Origin: Oscillospiraceae bacterium
GTDB taxonomy: Bacteria > Bacillota > Clostridia > Oscillospirales > Oscillospiraceae
Assembly (NCBI GenBank): GCA_902775355.1
Contig: CACYLY010000008.1
Coordinates: forward strand, 1 to 64,000
Direction: 5' to 3'
Length of the DNA stretch: 64,000 nt
The notes under the pieces were generated by a model, which was not told the origin of the DNA, ran no database searches, and saw only the letters and a list, made by a program, of their open reading frames with translations. The number at the start of each line of letters is the position of its first letter. Within the stretch, counting starts at the first letter, position 1. Positions 1-8,900 of this stretch are shown here, piece after piece. The position numbers and the translations under genes were made by a program.

Positions 1-1191
1 CGGGATCACAACGCTCGTCAGAGCGCTGCAGCCGGAGAACGCATAGTATTCGATGTTGGTCACGCCCTCCGGGATCGTGATCTCGGTCAGAGAACTGCAT
101 TCGTTGAACACGCCAGAAGGAAGGGCGGTCACGCCGGAGGGAATAGTCACGCCGTTCAGGCTGCTGCAGCGGGAGAAGGTAGACTCGCCAAAGCTCGTCA
201 CGCCCTCCGGGATCGTGATCTCGGTCAGAGAGCTGCAGCCGCTGAACGCACTGCTTCCAAAGCTGGTCACGCTCTCCGGGATCGTGATCTCGGTCAGGCT
301 GCTGCAGTCGCAGAACGCGCTTTGCGGAATGCCGGTCAGGCTCCCCAGAATGCTCACGCTCTCCAGAGCGCCGCATTCCTCGAAGGTGCTTGCCCCCATG
401 CTGGTCACGCCCTCCGGGATCACCACGCTGGTCAGGGCGCTGCACCTATAAAATGCGTATTCCGGGATGGTGCTCAAGCTCGACGGAATGCTCACGCTGG
501 TCAAGGCGGTGCATTTCTCGAATGTGTTATTCCCCATACTGGTCACGCCCTCCGGGATCACCACGCTGGTCAGAGCCTCGCAGCGAGCGAAGGCTTTTTC
601 CCCGATGACGGTCAGCGTTGACGGGAGCTCCACACCGGGCAGATAAATGCAGATCTCGAACGCTTTGGCTCCAATGCTGGTCACGCCCTCCGGGATCACA
701 ATGCTCGTCATATGCCAGCAGGTGGAGAAAGCACCGTCCCCGATGCGGGTCACGCCGCTCGGGATCGTCACCTCGGTCAAGCCCTCGCAATAGTAAAACG
801 CGTAATTCCCGATGCTTGTCATCCCCGGCGTCAAGCGAAGGGTCTTGATCTCGCTCCGGTGAGAATTCCAGGGCGACTCCCCTTCTGCAAAGTCCCACAT
901 CTCTCCGGTGCCGGCAATGGTAAGGACGCCCTCGCTGTTCAACATCCAGATCAGATCATCGCCGCATTCGCCGGAGGCGACGGAGTCCTGCGGCTCATCC
1001 GCCGTGGGGGGCTGGGCGTCCGGCTCGTTTCCCGGAACGTCGGGGGCAATCTCCTCTGCGGGCTCCTCTACGCTGTCATCCTGAGCGAGGCCGCCAGGCT
1101 GAGTCGAAGGATCCTCCTCAGCCATGGCGGCGGCCGGAAACAGGGACAGGCACAGCGCCAGAGCAAGAAGCCAGGAAAGCAATTTCTTCAT
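1..1191 (-). CDS. BspA-like leucine-rich-repeat secreted surface protein, C-terminus cut by window edge
   Basis: This is the first 397 codons of a large exported protein; the gene runs off the window start, so any wall anchor or dockerin is unseen. The ATG at 1191 follows a strong AAGGAGGA ribosome site (about 1199-1206). Residues 1-24 are a signal peptide (MKKLLSWLL..., ending AAAMA). A Glu/Pro/Asp-rich linker follows to about residue 70, then one module of the type GDDLIWMLNSEGVLTI, then about a dozen LRR_5 repeats of about 23 residues (pattern AF..C..LT.V.IP.GVT.IG). Such proteins are surface or secreted adhesion and scaffold proteins; the ligand is unknown. The same module plus LRR layout recurs in the 2360-aa protein at 43002-50084, which ends in a dockerin, so this one may too (inference). 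Confidence 0.88.
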   Translation of the reverse strand, partial: MKKLLSWLLALALCLSLFPAAAMAEEDPSTQPGGLAQDDSVEEPAEEIAPDVPGNEPDAQPPTADEPQDSVASGECGDDLIWMLNSEGVLTIAGTGEMWDFAEGESPWNSHRSEIKTLRLTPGMTSIGNYAFYYCEGLTEVTIPSGVTRIGDGAFSTCWHMTSIVIPEGVTSIGAKAFEICIYLPGVELPSTLTVIGEKAFARCEALTSVVIPEGVTSMGNNTFEKCTALTSVSIPSSLSTIPEYAFYRCSALTSVVIPEGVTSMGASTFEECGALESVSILGSLTGIPQSAFCDCSSLTEITIPESVTSFGSSAFSGCSSLTEITIPEGVTSFGESTFSRCSSLNGVTIPSGVTALPSGVFNECSSLTEITIPEGVTNIEYYAFSGCSALTSVVIP

Positions 1192-1255
1192 CTGCGATTC
1201 CTCCTTGTTTCATGATTTGTACTGAAAACATCTGGGTATTTTTCCCTTAATATAT

Positions 1256-1285
1256 AATATAACATTTTACTCTTGCCCTTTGCAA
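1256..1285 (-). promoter_or_regulatory. Promoter for the BspA-like gene
   Basis: Read on the minus strand: TTGCAA (1285-1280), an 18-bp spacer, TATATT (1261-1256). It lies about 65 bp upstream of the start codon in an AT-rich stretch. Confidence 0.5.
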
Positions 1286-1351
1286 GCGCAAATTTGGAGA
1301 AATGCGTTTTCTGTTTGTAAAAAAATGTAAGCCTTTCCGTTTTTCTTGCCC

Positions 1352-1395
1352 AAAGCAAAGCACCTCTGCATCATAGGACAGAGGTGCTTTGTTTT
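1352..1395 (-). terminator. Rho-independent terminator of the lipoprotein gene
   Basis: Perfect 13-bp stem (CAAAGCACCTCTG paired with its complement at 1379-1391) around a 10-nt loop, with T-rich flanks on both sides. It sits 60 bp downstream of the minus-strand gene 1456-2937 and may work in both directions. It also shields the BspA-like gene from read-through. Confidence 0.8.
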
Positions 1396-1455
1396 GCGTA
1401 TCTGTATACGGTTAATCGTCTGCCTGCAAAGGGCTAAGGCGGTTCATCCTGCTCT

Positions 1456-2937
1456 TTATTCGATCGCGCCGATGAGAGCGGCGATTTCGTCAGCGCCGAG
1501 GCCGTAGACGTCCCGAAGGTCGCCCTGACCGCGGATCAGAATGCAATAGCTGAAGTTGTCGGAGGCCCAGATCGCCTTCATCGCCCGCCCCTCCTCGTTG
1601 CCGAAGCAGCGGACTTGCCATCCATTTACCTCCGTCGTCCACTCGTGCGCATAGGCGGTATAATCGCCGGACACATCGTCCGTGTCATAGCCCACGTCAT
1701 GATCCGGTCTGTTCACGCCCTTTCGCACCGTAAGCTCCGCTGCGGCAACGTAGCCGTTTGCTTCGGCAAGCAGATCCGTATAGCGGAAGTTATCCCAGCC
1801 AACCGGGCCTCCGCCTACCTCCATGCCGGCTTCCGGAAGCTTGAAATAGCCAAGGCCCGCTCCTTCCGCGGCGGCTTCTGCGCTGTCGGCCTCCGTCCAG
1901 GGATTGGCCATGGAGCTGTCGCCCGCGGCAGAACTCCACGCAAACACCAGATCCGTTCCATTTTCGGCCTGATCCTCATGCCAGGTAAAGCTTCCGTCGT
2001 CATGGAAGACGATGGTGCCGGTGCCGTCGTCATATACGGACTCCTCGCTCTTGACTTCACCCTTCTCGTCATAGACGAGGTTTGCTTTGCTGGCGCCGGA
2101 ATAGTTGATGGTGAGCGTATCGGTATCCAGCTTGCCGACGATGATCCAGCGGGTCAGCTCCTGTGCGCTGCTGCCCCACTCGACGGTGATAAACGCCTCA
2201 TCAAAGCCGAAGCATTCCACCGTAGCGTGCGCCCGGTCACACTGATACTCCCCGGCGAAGTTCATCACGGGATTCTGCCAGTTCGGGTCTTCCTCAAAGA
2301 CGGCAACGTATTCCGCGCTTTCGTCCAGCAGAACCGTGATCTGCGGCTCGATGGAAAAGTCCTCCCCGTTCTTTGTCCATTTTACAAAGAGATTGCCCGC
2401 CTCCGGCTCGGCCAGGAAGGTGTGGACAGCGGGCTCGGCCAGGCCGATATAGGCCGACTGCGCCGGAAACTCCGGATCGATCTCAGGCGCTTCCTCCCCT
2501 TCGGCATATGCGATCTGGCCAAAGCCCTCAATATTGACTGTGACCTTGATCGTTGCCTCCGGTACGTCGATCTTCGTGAAATGATAGGTCTCGCCGCCCT
2601 CAACCTCGAGCTTCAGACCGTCTTCTCCTTCTTCGCTTATGGTCACGTTGAAGGGCTCTGCATTCTCATCCCAGCCGTTCAGGTTGCCGTGCAGGGTATT
2701 TCCCTCCTGTTGGATGATCCAACCCAGCGTCTCGCCGTCCAGCATCAGGGTTACCGCCCAGCCCTCATAGCCTTCCGTCTCAGAGAGGCTAACGAGCAGA
2801 TGATTGCCGCTTTCGTCTTCAAAGGTGCCCTGCCGGCTCCATTCTTTGATCTCCGGCTCCGCAGGCTTCGTTTCTCCGCAGGCTGCCAAAGCAAAAAGAA
2901 GGCAGACTGTCAGGATCATGCAGATCAGTTTTTTCAT
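1456..2937 (-). CDS. Secreted lipoprotein with a divergent InlB-type repeat, function unknown
   Basis: 493-aa exported lipoprotein. Residues 1-20 are a signal peptide ending in the lipobox LAAC, so Cys20 would be lipidated and the protein held on the outer face of the membrane. Residues about 130-220 (VTVNIEGFGQIAYAEGEE, then ...FVKWTKNGEDFS) resemble the divergent InlB B-repeat seen in Gram-positive surface proteins. The remainder is acidic and Trp-rich and I do not recognise it. ATG at 2937 has a GGAGAAA ribosome site at 2943-2950. It is a single gene with its own promoter (2994-3022) and terminator (1352-1395). It could be a ligand-binding surface protein; nothing points to an enzyme. Confidence 0.82.
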   Translation of the reverse strand: MKKLICMILTVCLLFALAACGETKPAEPEIKEWSRQGTFEDESGNHLLVSLSETEGYEGWAVTLMLDGETLGWIIQQEGNTLHGNLNGWDENAEPFNVTISEEGEDGLKLEVEGGETYHFTKIDVPEATIKVTVNIEGFGQIAYAEGEEAPEIDPEFPAQSAYIGLAEPAVHTFLAEPEAGNLFVKWTKNGEDFSIEPQITVLLDESAEYVAVFEEDPNWQNPVMNFAGEYQCDRAHATVECFGFDEAFITVEWGSSAQELTRWIIVGKLDTDTLTINYSGASKANLVYDEKGEVKSEESVYDDGTGTIVFHDDGSFTWHEDQAENGTDLVFAWSSAAGDSSMANPWTEADSAEAAAEGAGLGYFKLPEAGMEVGGGPVGWDNFRYTDLLAEANGYVAAAELTVRKGVNRPDHDVGYDTDDVSGDYTAYAHEWTTEVNGWQVRCFGNEEGRAMKAIWASDNFSYCILIRGQGDLRDVYGLGADEIAALIGAIE

Positions 2938-2993
2938 GTTCCATTTCTCCTTTTCTTCAATACTGGCTGTATTTCAGCTCATTTTTCCTTTTT

Positions 2994-3022
2994 ATTATAG
3001 CACACAACAGACAACAAGTCCA
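2994..3022 (-). promoter_or_regulatory. Promoter for the lipoprotein gene
   Basis: Minus strand TGGACT (3022-3017), 17-bp spacer, TATAAT (2999-2994). About 57 bp before the start codon at 2937. Confidence 0.7.
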
Positions 3023-3149
3023 CTAAAAAAGTCTTTCTGCATGTTCGGGTCGGGCGCGACGAGCCGCAGAGTGACGCGAAATAACGGCCAAAAATAGGCG
3101 GAAAAGGAAAAGCCGCTTCCGACAGATATGAGCCCGGTGCGCCGCAAGC

Positions 3150-3385
3150 GTGTGCCGGAGAGAGCAAGGCCCGGCATCGTTACGGGTCTTGCCTGGAAGG
3201 CGGCGGGCGGGATATTCTCCCCATCCAGACGCTGTCGACAAAAGGCGGCGGCAAGATCGTTGTCAATCCATGTGCCCGACTGCGCCACGCCGAAGGGCGG
3301 CCCCTCTGCCGGTATCATTCTGACCACGGCGCTGGCCTCGCAGCTGACGGGCTGCGCCGTGCAGAAGATTCTGGCCGCGTTGGGT
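3150..3385 (+). pseudogene. Decayed fragment of a lon-type protease gene
   Basis: The plus strand encodes pieces of a Lon proteolytic domain in two frames. GIVTGLAWKAAGG (about 3174-3212) matches the start of the Lon P-domain. It continues after a frameshift as DILPIQTLSTKGGGKIVV (about 3210-3266), then jumps to IHVPDCATPKGGPSAGI (about 3266-3318), which holds the active-site Ser context PK.GPSAG, and ALASQLTG. The roughly 50-60 residues normally between these parts are missing, and there is no start codon or ATPase domain. It is therefore a dead remnant. A complete lon is present at 17622-20030; the remnant diverges from it enough to suggest a separate paralogue. Confidence 0.72.
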
Positions 3386-3454
3386 GGCAGGCCCGATCGA
3401 GATGGCAGTCTGAGCTTCGTAAACGGAAAAGCAAGTATTTTCAACAGTTTCAGT

Positions 3455-3702
3455 TATATGGGAAGGCGACAGTCTGGACTGGAAGGGCATCCCAGCGGAG
3501 GAGATCAGCCGGCGGGTGCTGAAAAACGTGCGCGCCGGCAGCATCGTTCTCTTTCACAATGCGGCCATCCACACGCCGGAGGCGCTGCCGGGGATCATCG
3601 AGGCCCTCCAGGCCGAGGGCTACATCATCGTCCCCGTCTCAGAGCTCCTGCTGCAGGGCGAAACCCGTATCGACAACACCGGCCGCCAGTGGGCCAAGTA
3701 AG
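3455..3702 (+). pseudogene. 3' fragment of a polysaccharide deacetylase gene, copy 1
   Basis: In frame from about 3461 to TAA at 3700-3702 the sequence encodes about 80 residues matching the C-terminus of NodB-type polysaccharide deacetylases: DSLDWKGIPAEEI, RVLKNVRAGSIVLFHN, then TPEALPGIIEALQ and VPVSELL. The N-terminal catalytic His/Asp motifs are absent and no start with a ribosome site is present. A second, closely similar fragment lies at 5155-5446 and a third degenerate one at 5523-5584, all in the same orientation around the serine dehydratase gene. Confidence 0.75.
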
Positions 3703-3713
3703 GATAACACAAA

Positions 3714-3761
3714 CAAAAAACACGCAGGGCCTCGCATCAGTAAAGTGCGGAGCCCTGCGTG
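3714..3761 (-). terminator. Terminator of the L-serine dehydratase gene
   Basis: Stem CACGCAGGGC (3721-3730) pairs with GCCCTGCGTG (3752-3761). On the minus strand it is followed by a run of six T (3720-3715). It lies 38 bp after the stop of the gene at 3800. Confidence 0.82.
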
Positions 3762-3799
3762 TCCTGTATCTTCAAAAGCGTTCAAGGGAGCGTGATCCC

Positions 3800-5023
3800 T
3801 TATTTTCGTCCCCCGCGGCGCATATAGGCCGCGGCGATGCCGCCCTCGGAGGTTTCGCGATAGCGTTGGTTCATGTCGATACCTGTACGGTACATACTTT
3901 TGAGCACCATATCATAACTAATGCGGCGGGTCCCCTCCAGGAAGAAGGCCAGGTTTGCGGAGTTCAGCGCGCGCATCGCCGCAACGGCATTACGCTCAAT
4001 GCAGGGGACCTGGACCAGGCCGCAGATCGGGTCGCAAGTCAGACCCAAGTGGTGTTCCAGGGCGATCTCGGCAGAATACTCGATCCGGCTCAGGTCATAG
4101 CCAAAGACATGGCCTGCTGCGGCGGCTGCCATGGAGCAGGCCACGCCCACCTCCGCCTGACAGCCGCACTCGGCGCCGGAGACGGAGGCATTCTTCTTGG
4201 CAAGCTCTCCGAAAAGGCCGGCCACGCCCAGCGCGTGGATGATTTGCTGGTCGGTGACCTTCCGCTTTTGCCGCAGATAGTAGAGCACCGCGGGCAGCAC
4301 GCCGCTGGCGCCGCAGGTGGGGGCGGTGACGATGATGCCGTTATCTGCGTTTTCTTCGCTGACGGCAAAGGCATAGGAACAGACCTTCTGGCATTCCAGA
4401 ACCTCGGGATGGGCAGTCTCCAGCACCTTGTTGTACAGGAGCTTCGCCTTGCGCTGGATCTTCAGTCCGCCGGGAAGGACGCCCTCTTTGCTCAAGCCGG
4501 CTTCCACGGCATGCTTCATGGTCTCCCACACGGTTGCAAGGTAGTCCCAAATCTCTTCGCCCTCGTTGATGCTGATGTACTCCACCAGATCAATATAGCG
4601 ATACTCGCAAAACTGACGGATCTCGGCAAAGGAGTTCTCCAGATAGATTTCGTCTTCGCCCTTACTGGTATTCTCCCGGCCTTCGATGGAAATATCGCCG
4701 CCGCCGATGCTGTATACCCGCATACGGCCGCTCTCCTCCCCATCCCGATAGGCCACCAGATCCATGGTGTTGGGGTGCTTCATGTCGGCGGGATCTTCCT
4801 TGGCAAAGATCACCTCCGTAGGGACCGGCTCCATGGCGGCAAGGATAGCCCGGTCCGTGCCGTGCCCCTTGCCGGTTTTGGACAGGGAGCCGTAGAGCGT
4901 GACCTGGAAGCGGTCCGCCTCCGGGTGTTCTCCCTTGAAGGTACGGGAAGCGGTCTCCGGCCCCATGGTATGAGAGCTGGAGGGACCACGGCCGATTTTA
5001 TAGATGTCTCTGATCGATTTCAT
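3800..5023 (-). CDS. sdaA: L-serine dehydratase, iron-sulfur dependent, single-chain form
   Basis: 407-aa cytoplasmic enzyme that deaminates L-serine to pyruvate and ammonia using a [4Fe-4S] cluster. The N-terminus (IYKIGRGPSSSHTMGPE) is the beta-type domain, and the C-terminal half carries TAPTCGASGVLPAVL and CDPICGLVQVPCIERN with the conserved Cys residues, so both halves are fused as in the type 2 enzyme. I chose ATG at 5023 because TTGAGGAT sits 8 nt upstream; a longer open frame to 5083 has no such site. It is monocistronic, with promoter 5104-5132 and terminator 3714-3761. Deacetylase fragments lie on both sides, which suggests local rearrangement. The pyruvate formed would join the pool also fed by pyruvate kinase (51560-52972). 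Confidence 0.93.
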   Translation of the reverse strand: MKSIRDIYKIGRGPSSSHTMGPETASRTFKGEHPEADRFQVTLYGSLSKTGKGHGTDRAILAAMEPVPTEVIFAKEDPADMKHPNTMDLVAYRDGEESGRMRVYSIGGGDISIEGRENTSKGEDEIYLENSFAEIRQFCEYRYIDLVEYISINEGEEIWDYLATVWETMKHAVEAGLSKEGVLPGGLKIQRKAKLLYNKVLETAHPEVLECQKVCSYAFAVSEENADNGIIVTAPTCGASGVLPAVLYYLRQKRKVTDQQIIHALGVAGLFGELAKKNASVSGAECGCQAEVGVACSMAAAAAGHVFGYDLSRIEYSAEIALEHHLGLTCDPICGLVQVPCIERNAVAAMRALNSANLAFFLEGTRRISYDMVLKSMYRTGIDMNQRYRETSEGGIAAAYMRRGGRK

Positions 5024-5103
5024 ATTGTTATCCTCAACTCTGGTTGCTGCGGCGGCTCGATCCTGCGGAATAACGCCGCGCACTGCTCGAATCCTGCAAA
5101 GAA

Positions 5104-5132
5104 ATTATAGCATGGCCGTTTGGTTTCTTCAA
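5104..5132 (-). promoter_or_regulatory. Promoter for the L-serine dehydratase gene
   Basis: Minus strand TTGAAG (5132-5127), 17-bp spacer, TATAAT (5109-5104), giving a leader of roughly 75 nt. Confidence 0.65.
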
Positions 5133-5154
5133 CAGCAGACTTGGGGAATTTATG

Positions 5155-5446
5155 GGGCGTGGCAGCACCATTGAGTGCGGCATCGCCATTGGTTTCAGCT
5201 ATATGGGAACGCGACAGTCTGGACTGGAAGGGCATCTCCGCCGAAGAGATCACGAACCGGGTGCTGAAAAACGTCCGCTCCGGCAGCATCGTCCTCTTCC
5301 ACAACGCCGCCATCCACACTCCAGAAGCCCTGCCCGGGATCATCGAAGCGCTGCAGCGTGACGGCTACACCATCGTCCCCGTCTCCGAGCTGCTGCTACA
5401 AGGCGAGACCACCATCGACAGCGCCGGAAGGCAATGGAAAAAATAG
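5155..5446 (+). pseudogene. 3' fragment of a polysaccharide deacetylase gene, copy 2
   Basis: An open frame ends at TAG 5444-5446 and encodes DSLDWKGISAEEITNRVL, then GSIVLFHNAAIHTPEALPG and IVPVSELLLQG, the last third of a NodB-type deacetylase. It is about four-fifths identical by eye to copy 1 at 3455-3702. The catalytic half is missing. An upstream ATG at 5120 gives a 108-aa frame, but its first 30 residues do not resemble the family and no ribosome site is seen, so I treat it as a remnant. Confidence 0.72.
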
Positions 5447-5522
5447 GCAGCCGAACGGAAAACCGCCCGCTCAAAGGTGCTTTGGGCGGGCGCTTCGCTG
5501 TCGTTCCTGTTTTCCTGATAAT

Positions 5523-5584
5523 CAACAGCTTCCGTCATACAGGAGCCCGACAGCCGGATGGAAAGGGCGTCCCGGCGGAGGAGC
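5523..5584 (+). pseudogene. Short degenerate deacetylase fragment, copy 3
   Basis: About 60 bp starting CAACAGCTTCCGTCATACAG align with the same stretch in copy 1 (from CAACAG near 3448 to GCGGAGGAG near 3503), including GACAGcCGGA.TGGAAAGGGC, but with indels that destroy the frame. It is the third relic of the same gene end within 2.2 kb. Confidence 0.5.
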
Positions 5585-5599
5585 ATCCTTTTCGCGGGG

Positions 5600-5720
5600 A
5601 CCTTATCCGGCGCTGCGCGCCCTTGCCTCCCCCTCCGGGGGGGAGGTGTCGCGGCGCGTCTCACGCAAGCGCCGTGGCGGAAGGGGTTCAGCCCCTATCG
5701 GCCTTAAAAGGCTCGGCCGC
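5600..5720. repeat. Copy of the 65-bp palindromic repeat family, reverse orientation
   Basis: Contains CTTGCCTCCCCCTCCGG, GGCGCGTCTCACGCAAGCG and CCGTGGCGGAAGG, the reverse complement of the unit repeated in tandem at 16380-16800. Non-coding; the intergenic stretch 5447-5923 otherwise holds only copy 3 of the deacetylase relic and a terminator. Confidence 0.55.
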
Positions 5721-5751
5721 TTCCCCCGGCGGGGGAAGCAAGACGAGCGTA

Positions 5752-5787
5752 AAAACGGGAGACGTGACGGTTCACGTCTCCCGTTTT
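5752..5787 (-). terminator. Terminator of the 1589-aa dockerin protein gene
   Basis: A perfect 16-bp stem (AAAACGGGAGACGTGA, 5752-5767, with its complement 5772-5787) around a CGGT loop. On the minus strand it ends in TTTTT. It lies about 135 bp past the stop at 5924. Confidence 0.85.
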
Positions 5788-5923
5788 CATCTTCTTTTGT
5801 CTCGGCGTCAAAGGTCGCCGGTTGATCCTTCCTCAGGAGCGGGGACGAAAGGAAGTCCGCTGCTGTCTGTCGGAATGTCGATATTCTCAAGCCGGACGCA
5901 GCTCAGCGTCTCCGCACTTCGGT

Positions 5924-8900
5924 TCAGTAGATCTCCACATCCTTATACTTCAGGTAGCGCTGCAGGCGGACCACGTCCTTGTTATTGACGCTGCCGTCGC
6001 CGTTGGTGTCCAGGTTGGAAGCCACAACGTCCGTGGGCTCCTGCTTCAGATACTTCTGCAGGCGGATCACATCCTTGTTGTTCACACTGCCGTCGCCGTT
6101 GATGTCGCCGGGGAGGCGCCAGTGGGCGTAGACCGTGGTGTTCTCGGAGAAGGTGGTCTCTGCCGTCACTTCGGTGCCCTGGCAGATGTGGAAGGCGTCT
6201 GCGGCAGGCGCCATATACCAGCCCATGAACACCCAGCCGCCCTCTCGGGTGGGCTCAGGCAGCTCGCCGACGGCCACGCCCGCTTCGATCTCCAGGGCGG
6301 CCGGCTCCACCGTGCCGCCGCAGGCGTCGAAGCTGACGGTGCAGATGCGGGTGAACCGGGCGTAGACCGTCACGTTGCCGGCCGGCATGGTGAAGATGTA
6401 GTTCCCGTCCGCATCCTTCTCGTCGATCACGGTGAAGTGGTCCTCGTCCCCCGTGACTCGGGTGAGACTGGTCAGCACGCAGTCTTCGGCAGGCGTCACC
6501 GTCAGGGAGACGGTCTCGCCCTCCGCGGCAGTCCGCTGATCCGCCGTCACGATGCCGTTCTCCGTTTCCGGAACGGTGACGCGGTAATGCCATACCGCCT
6601 TTACGGTCAGGTCGCCCTCAGGCGTGATGACGTCGTTCTCCGCCTTCAGCTCCGGGTCGTCTCCCAGCTGCCAGCCGCCGAAGCACATTCCCTCCGGCGG
6701 CGTAAAGCCGCAAACAGGAAGCATGACCTGCCGGCCCGGGACGCAGCAGAGGCTCTCCATCGTCCCGCCGCCGCCGTTGGCGTCAAAGCTGAGATCGCAA
6801 AGCACGCCCTGAAACCCGCAGACGGTGCAGCGGTTCTGCTCGTCCATCACGTGCTCTTCCGCGGGGAACGAGAGCTGACAGTGGGGACAGTGCCTCTGGT
6901 GTGTGGTCTCGTTTGCCGTAAATGCGGGTTCCGGATGGTCGCAGGGCTCGATGCGAGCATAGGCATAGCTCTTGCATGTCGACTCGCGATCGCCTGTCAA
7001 GGCGATCCCCAGGACCGTCGGCTCGCCGCCGCTGACCCTTCCATAGCTGACCTTTGCGCTGTCATAGATACTCACACTGCCGTTGGATTTGCCGCCGTCG
7101 CCGCGTCCGAAGGCGCTGGCTGAGTTCATGCCGGAAATCGCGATCACGGTGCCGCCGTTGATGATCACGGTGCCGCCGTCGCCGTCGTCACCGCCGCCGA
7201 TGCCCGCACCGGCATACTCGCCGGAGCTGATGAAGTGCATGATCAGGTTGTAAGCAAGATTCGTCCAGCCCTGATCCTCCTGTTCGAGCCCCGTGGAATC
7301 GTCGGACCACAGGCCGTGGTCCCGGATATAGTTATAATCCAAATATCCGCCGCTTGCCATCACATAGCCGCCGTTCACCGTCAGCGTGCCGCCGTTGCCG
7401 TCGTTGCCGCCGCCGATGCCAGCGCCTTTGTTGCTGGAGATCGCGTAGACGCAGCCGCCGTCAATCGTAACGTTTCCGCCGTTTCCGCCGCCGCCTCCGC
7501 CCTTCAGCGAACCGCCGCCGCCGATGCCAGCGCCCGAGTGGCTCGCGGCAACGACATACGCGTTGTTGATATAAACGTTTCCGCCGTCGCCCGCCTCAGA
7601 GGGCTTCTTTTCGCTGGCGCCGCCGCCGATGCCCGCGCCGAAGCCATTGTTTTCAATCAATACGACGCCGCCGGTGATGCGAATGTCTCCACCCTGGTCC
7701 ATTTCCGCGGCGCCGCCGATGCCCGCGCCCTGGCTCTCCACATAAAGCTCTCCAATATAGCCGCTTGAGATACTGATGCTGATCTCGCCGCCGGAAATGT
7801 TTACAGAACCGCTGGTGCCGCACTCATAATCGCATCCGCCGCCGCCGATGCCCGCGCTTCTGGTCGCAAACATGTTGATGGTAAGCTTGCCGCCGGAGAT
7901 GCTGACGTTTCCGCCGTTGCCGGCATACCCGAAGTTCGCGGCCCCGGCGCCGCCGCCGATGCCCGCGCCGCTTTGGCCGCCGGTATCGATCGTGATCGTG
8001 CCGCCGCTGATGCTGACGTTTCCGCCGTTGCCCGCATGGGTGAACGTGAGTCTCGCCGAGCCGCCGCCGATGCCAGCAGCATAAAGGCCCGCGGTCACAT
8101 TGACGGTGCCGTTATAGATGATCACGGTGCCGCCGTCGCCCGCATTGCCGGAGTAGCCTCTCCCGCCGCCGCCGATGCCGGCGCCGTTCGTGCCGCCGGT
8201 GGTCGTCACGGTGCCGTCGTAGATGGTCACGATGCCGCCCTGGCTGCCGCCTTCACCGCCACCGATGCCAGCGCCGTCGGGGCCGCCGGTGGTCTTCACG
8301 GTGCCGTTATAGATGGTAACGCTGCCGCCGTCTTTTTCATCGCCGCCGCCGATGCCCGCAGCATAGTCGCCGCCTTTGACGGTCAGGCTGCCGTCGTAGA
8401 CGGTGACCGTTCCCCCCTTGACTTCATTGCCGCCGCCGACGCCGGCGCCGTCGCTGCCGCCGGTAGCGGTCAGGCTGCCGCCCAGCATGGTGAAGCTACC
8501 GCAGGAGTCCGGGTTTGCCTCGTCACCGGTACCGACGCCCGCAGCATAGTCGCCGCCGTTGGTCGTGACCGTGCCGCCGTGGATGGTCAGGCTGCCGCTG
8601 CCGGTCTTATCTCCGCCGCCGATGCCCGCGTGATACTCCGGGCCGGTGCAGATCAGTTCGCCCCTATCCTCCGCCTGACCGTAGATGCTCAGACTGTTGC
8701 CCGGGGCAAGCTCGATGCCCTTGCCGCAGGTCAGGGTCGCCCCGTCGCAGAGGACCAGGTGCACGTCGCCGCTGACGGTCAGACGGTTGGAAAAGCTGCG
8801 GCTTTCTGAGAGGATCCAAACGCCGCTGGTCAGGCTCAGGTTTTCGTTATCCTGCAGGGAGGAAATCAGCGTAAACTCCACCGGATTTTTGACGTTTTCC

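Noticed and set aside
53-898. Several ORFs of 70-130 aa on both strands at the window start
   Set aside because: They are shadows of the partial BspA-like gene, which is open on the minus strand through position 1.
3128-5110. A 660-aa plus-strand open frame starting with Lon-like residues
   Set aside because: Only its first part has real similarity (lon remnant); from about 3800 it is the complement of the serine dehydratase gene.
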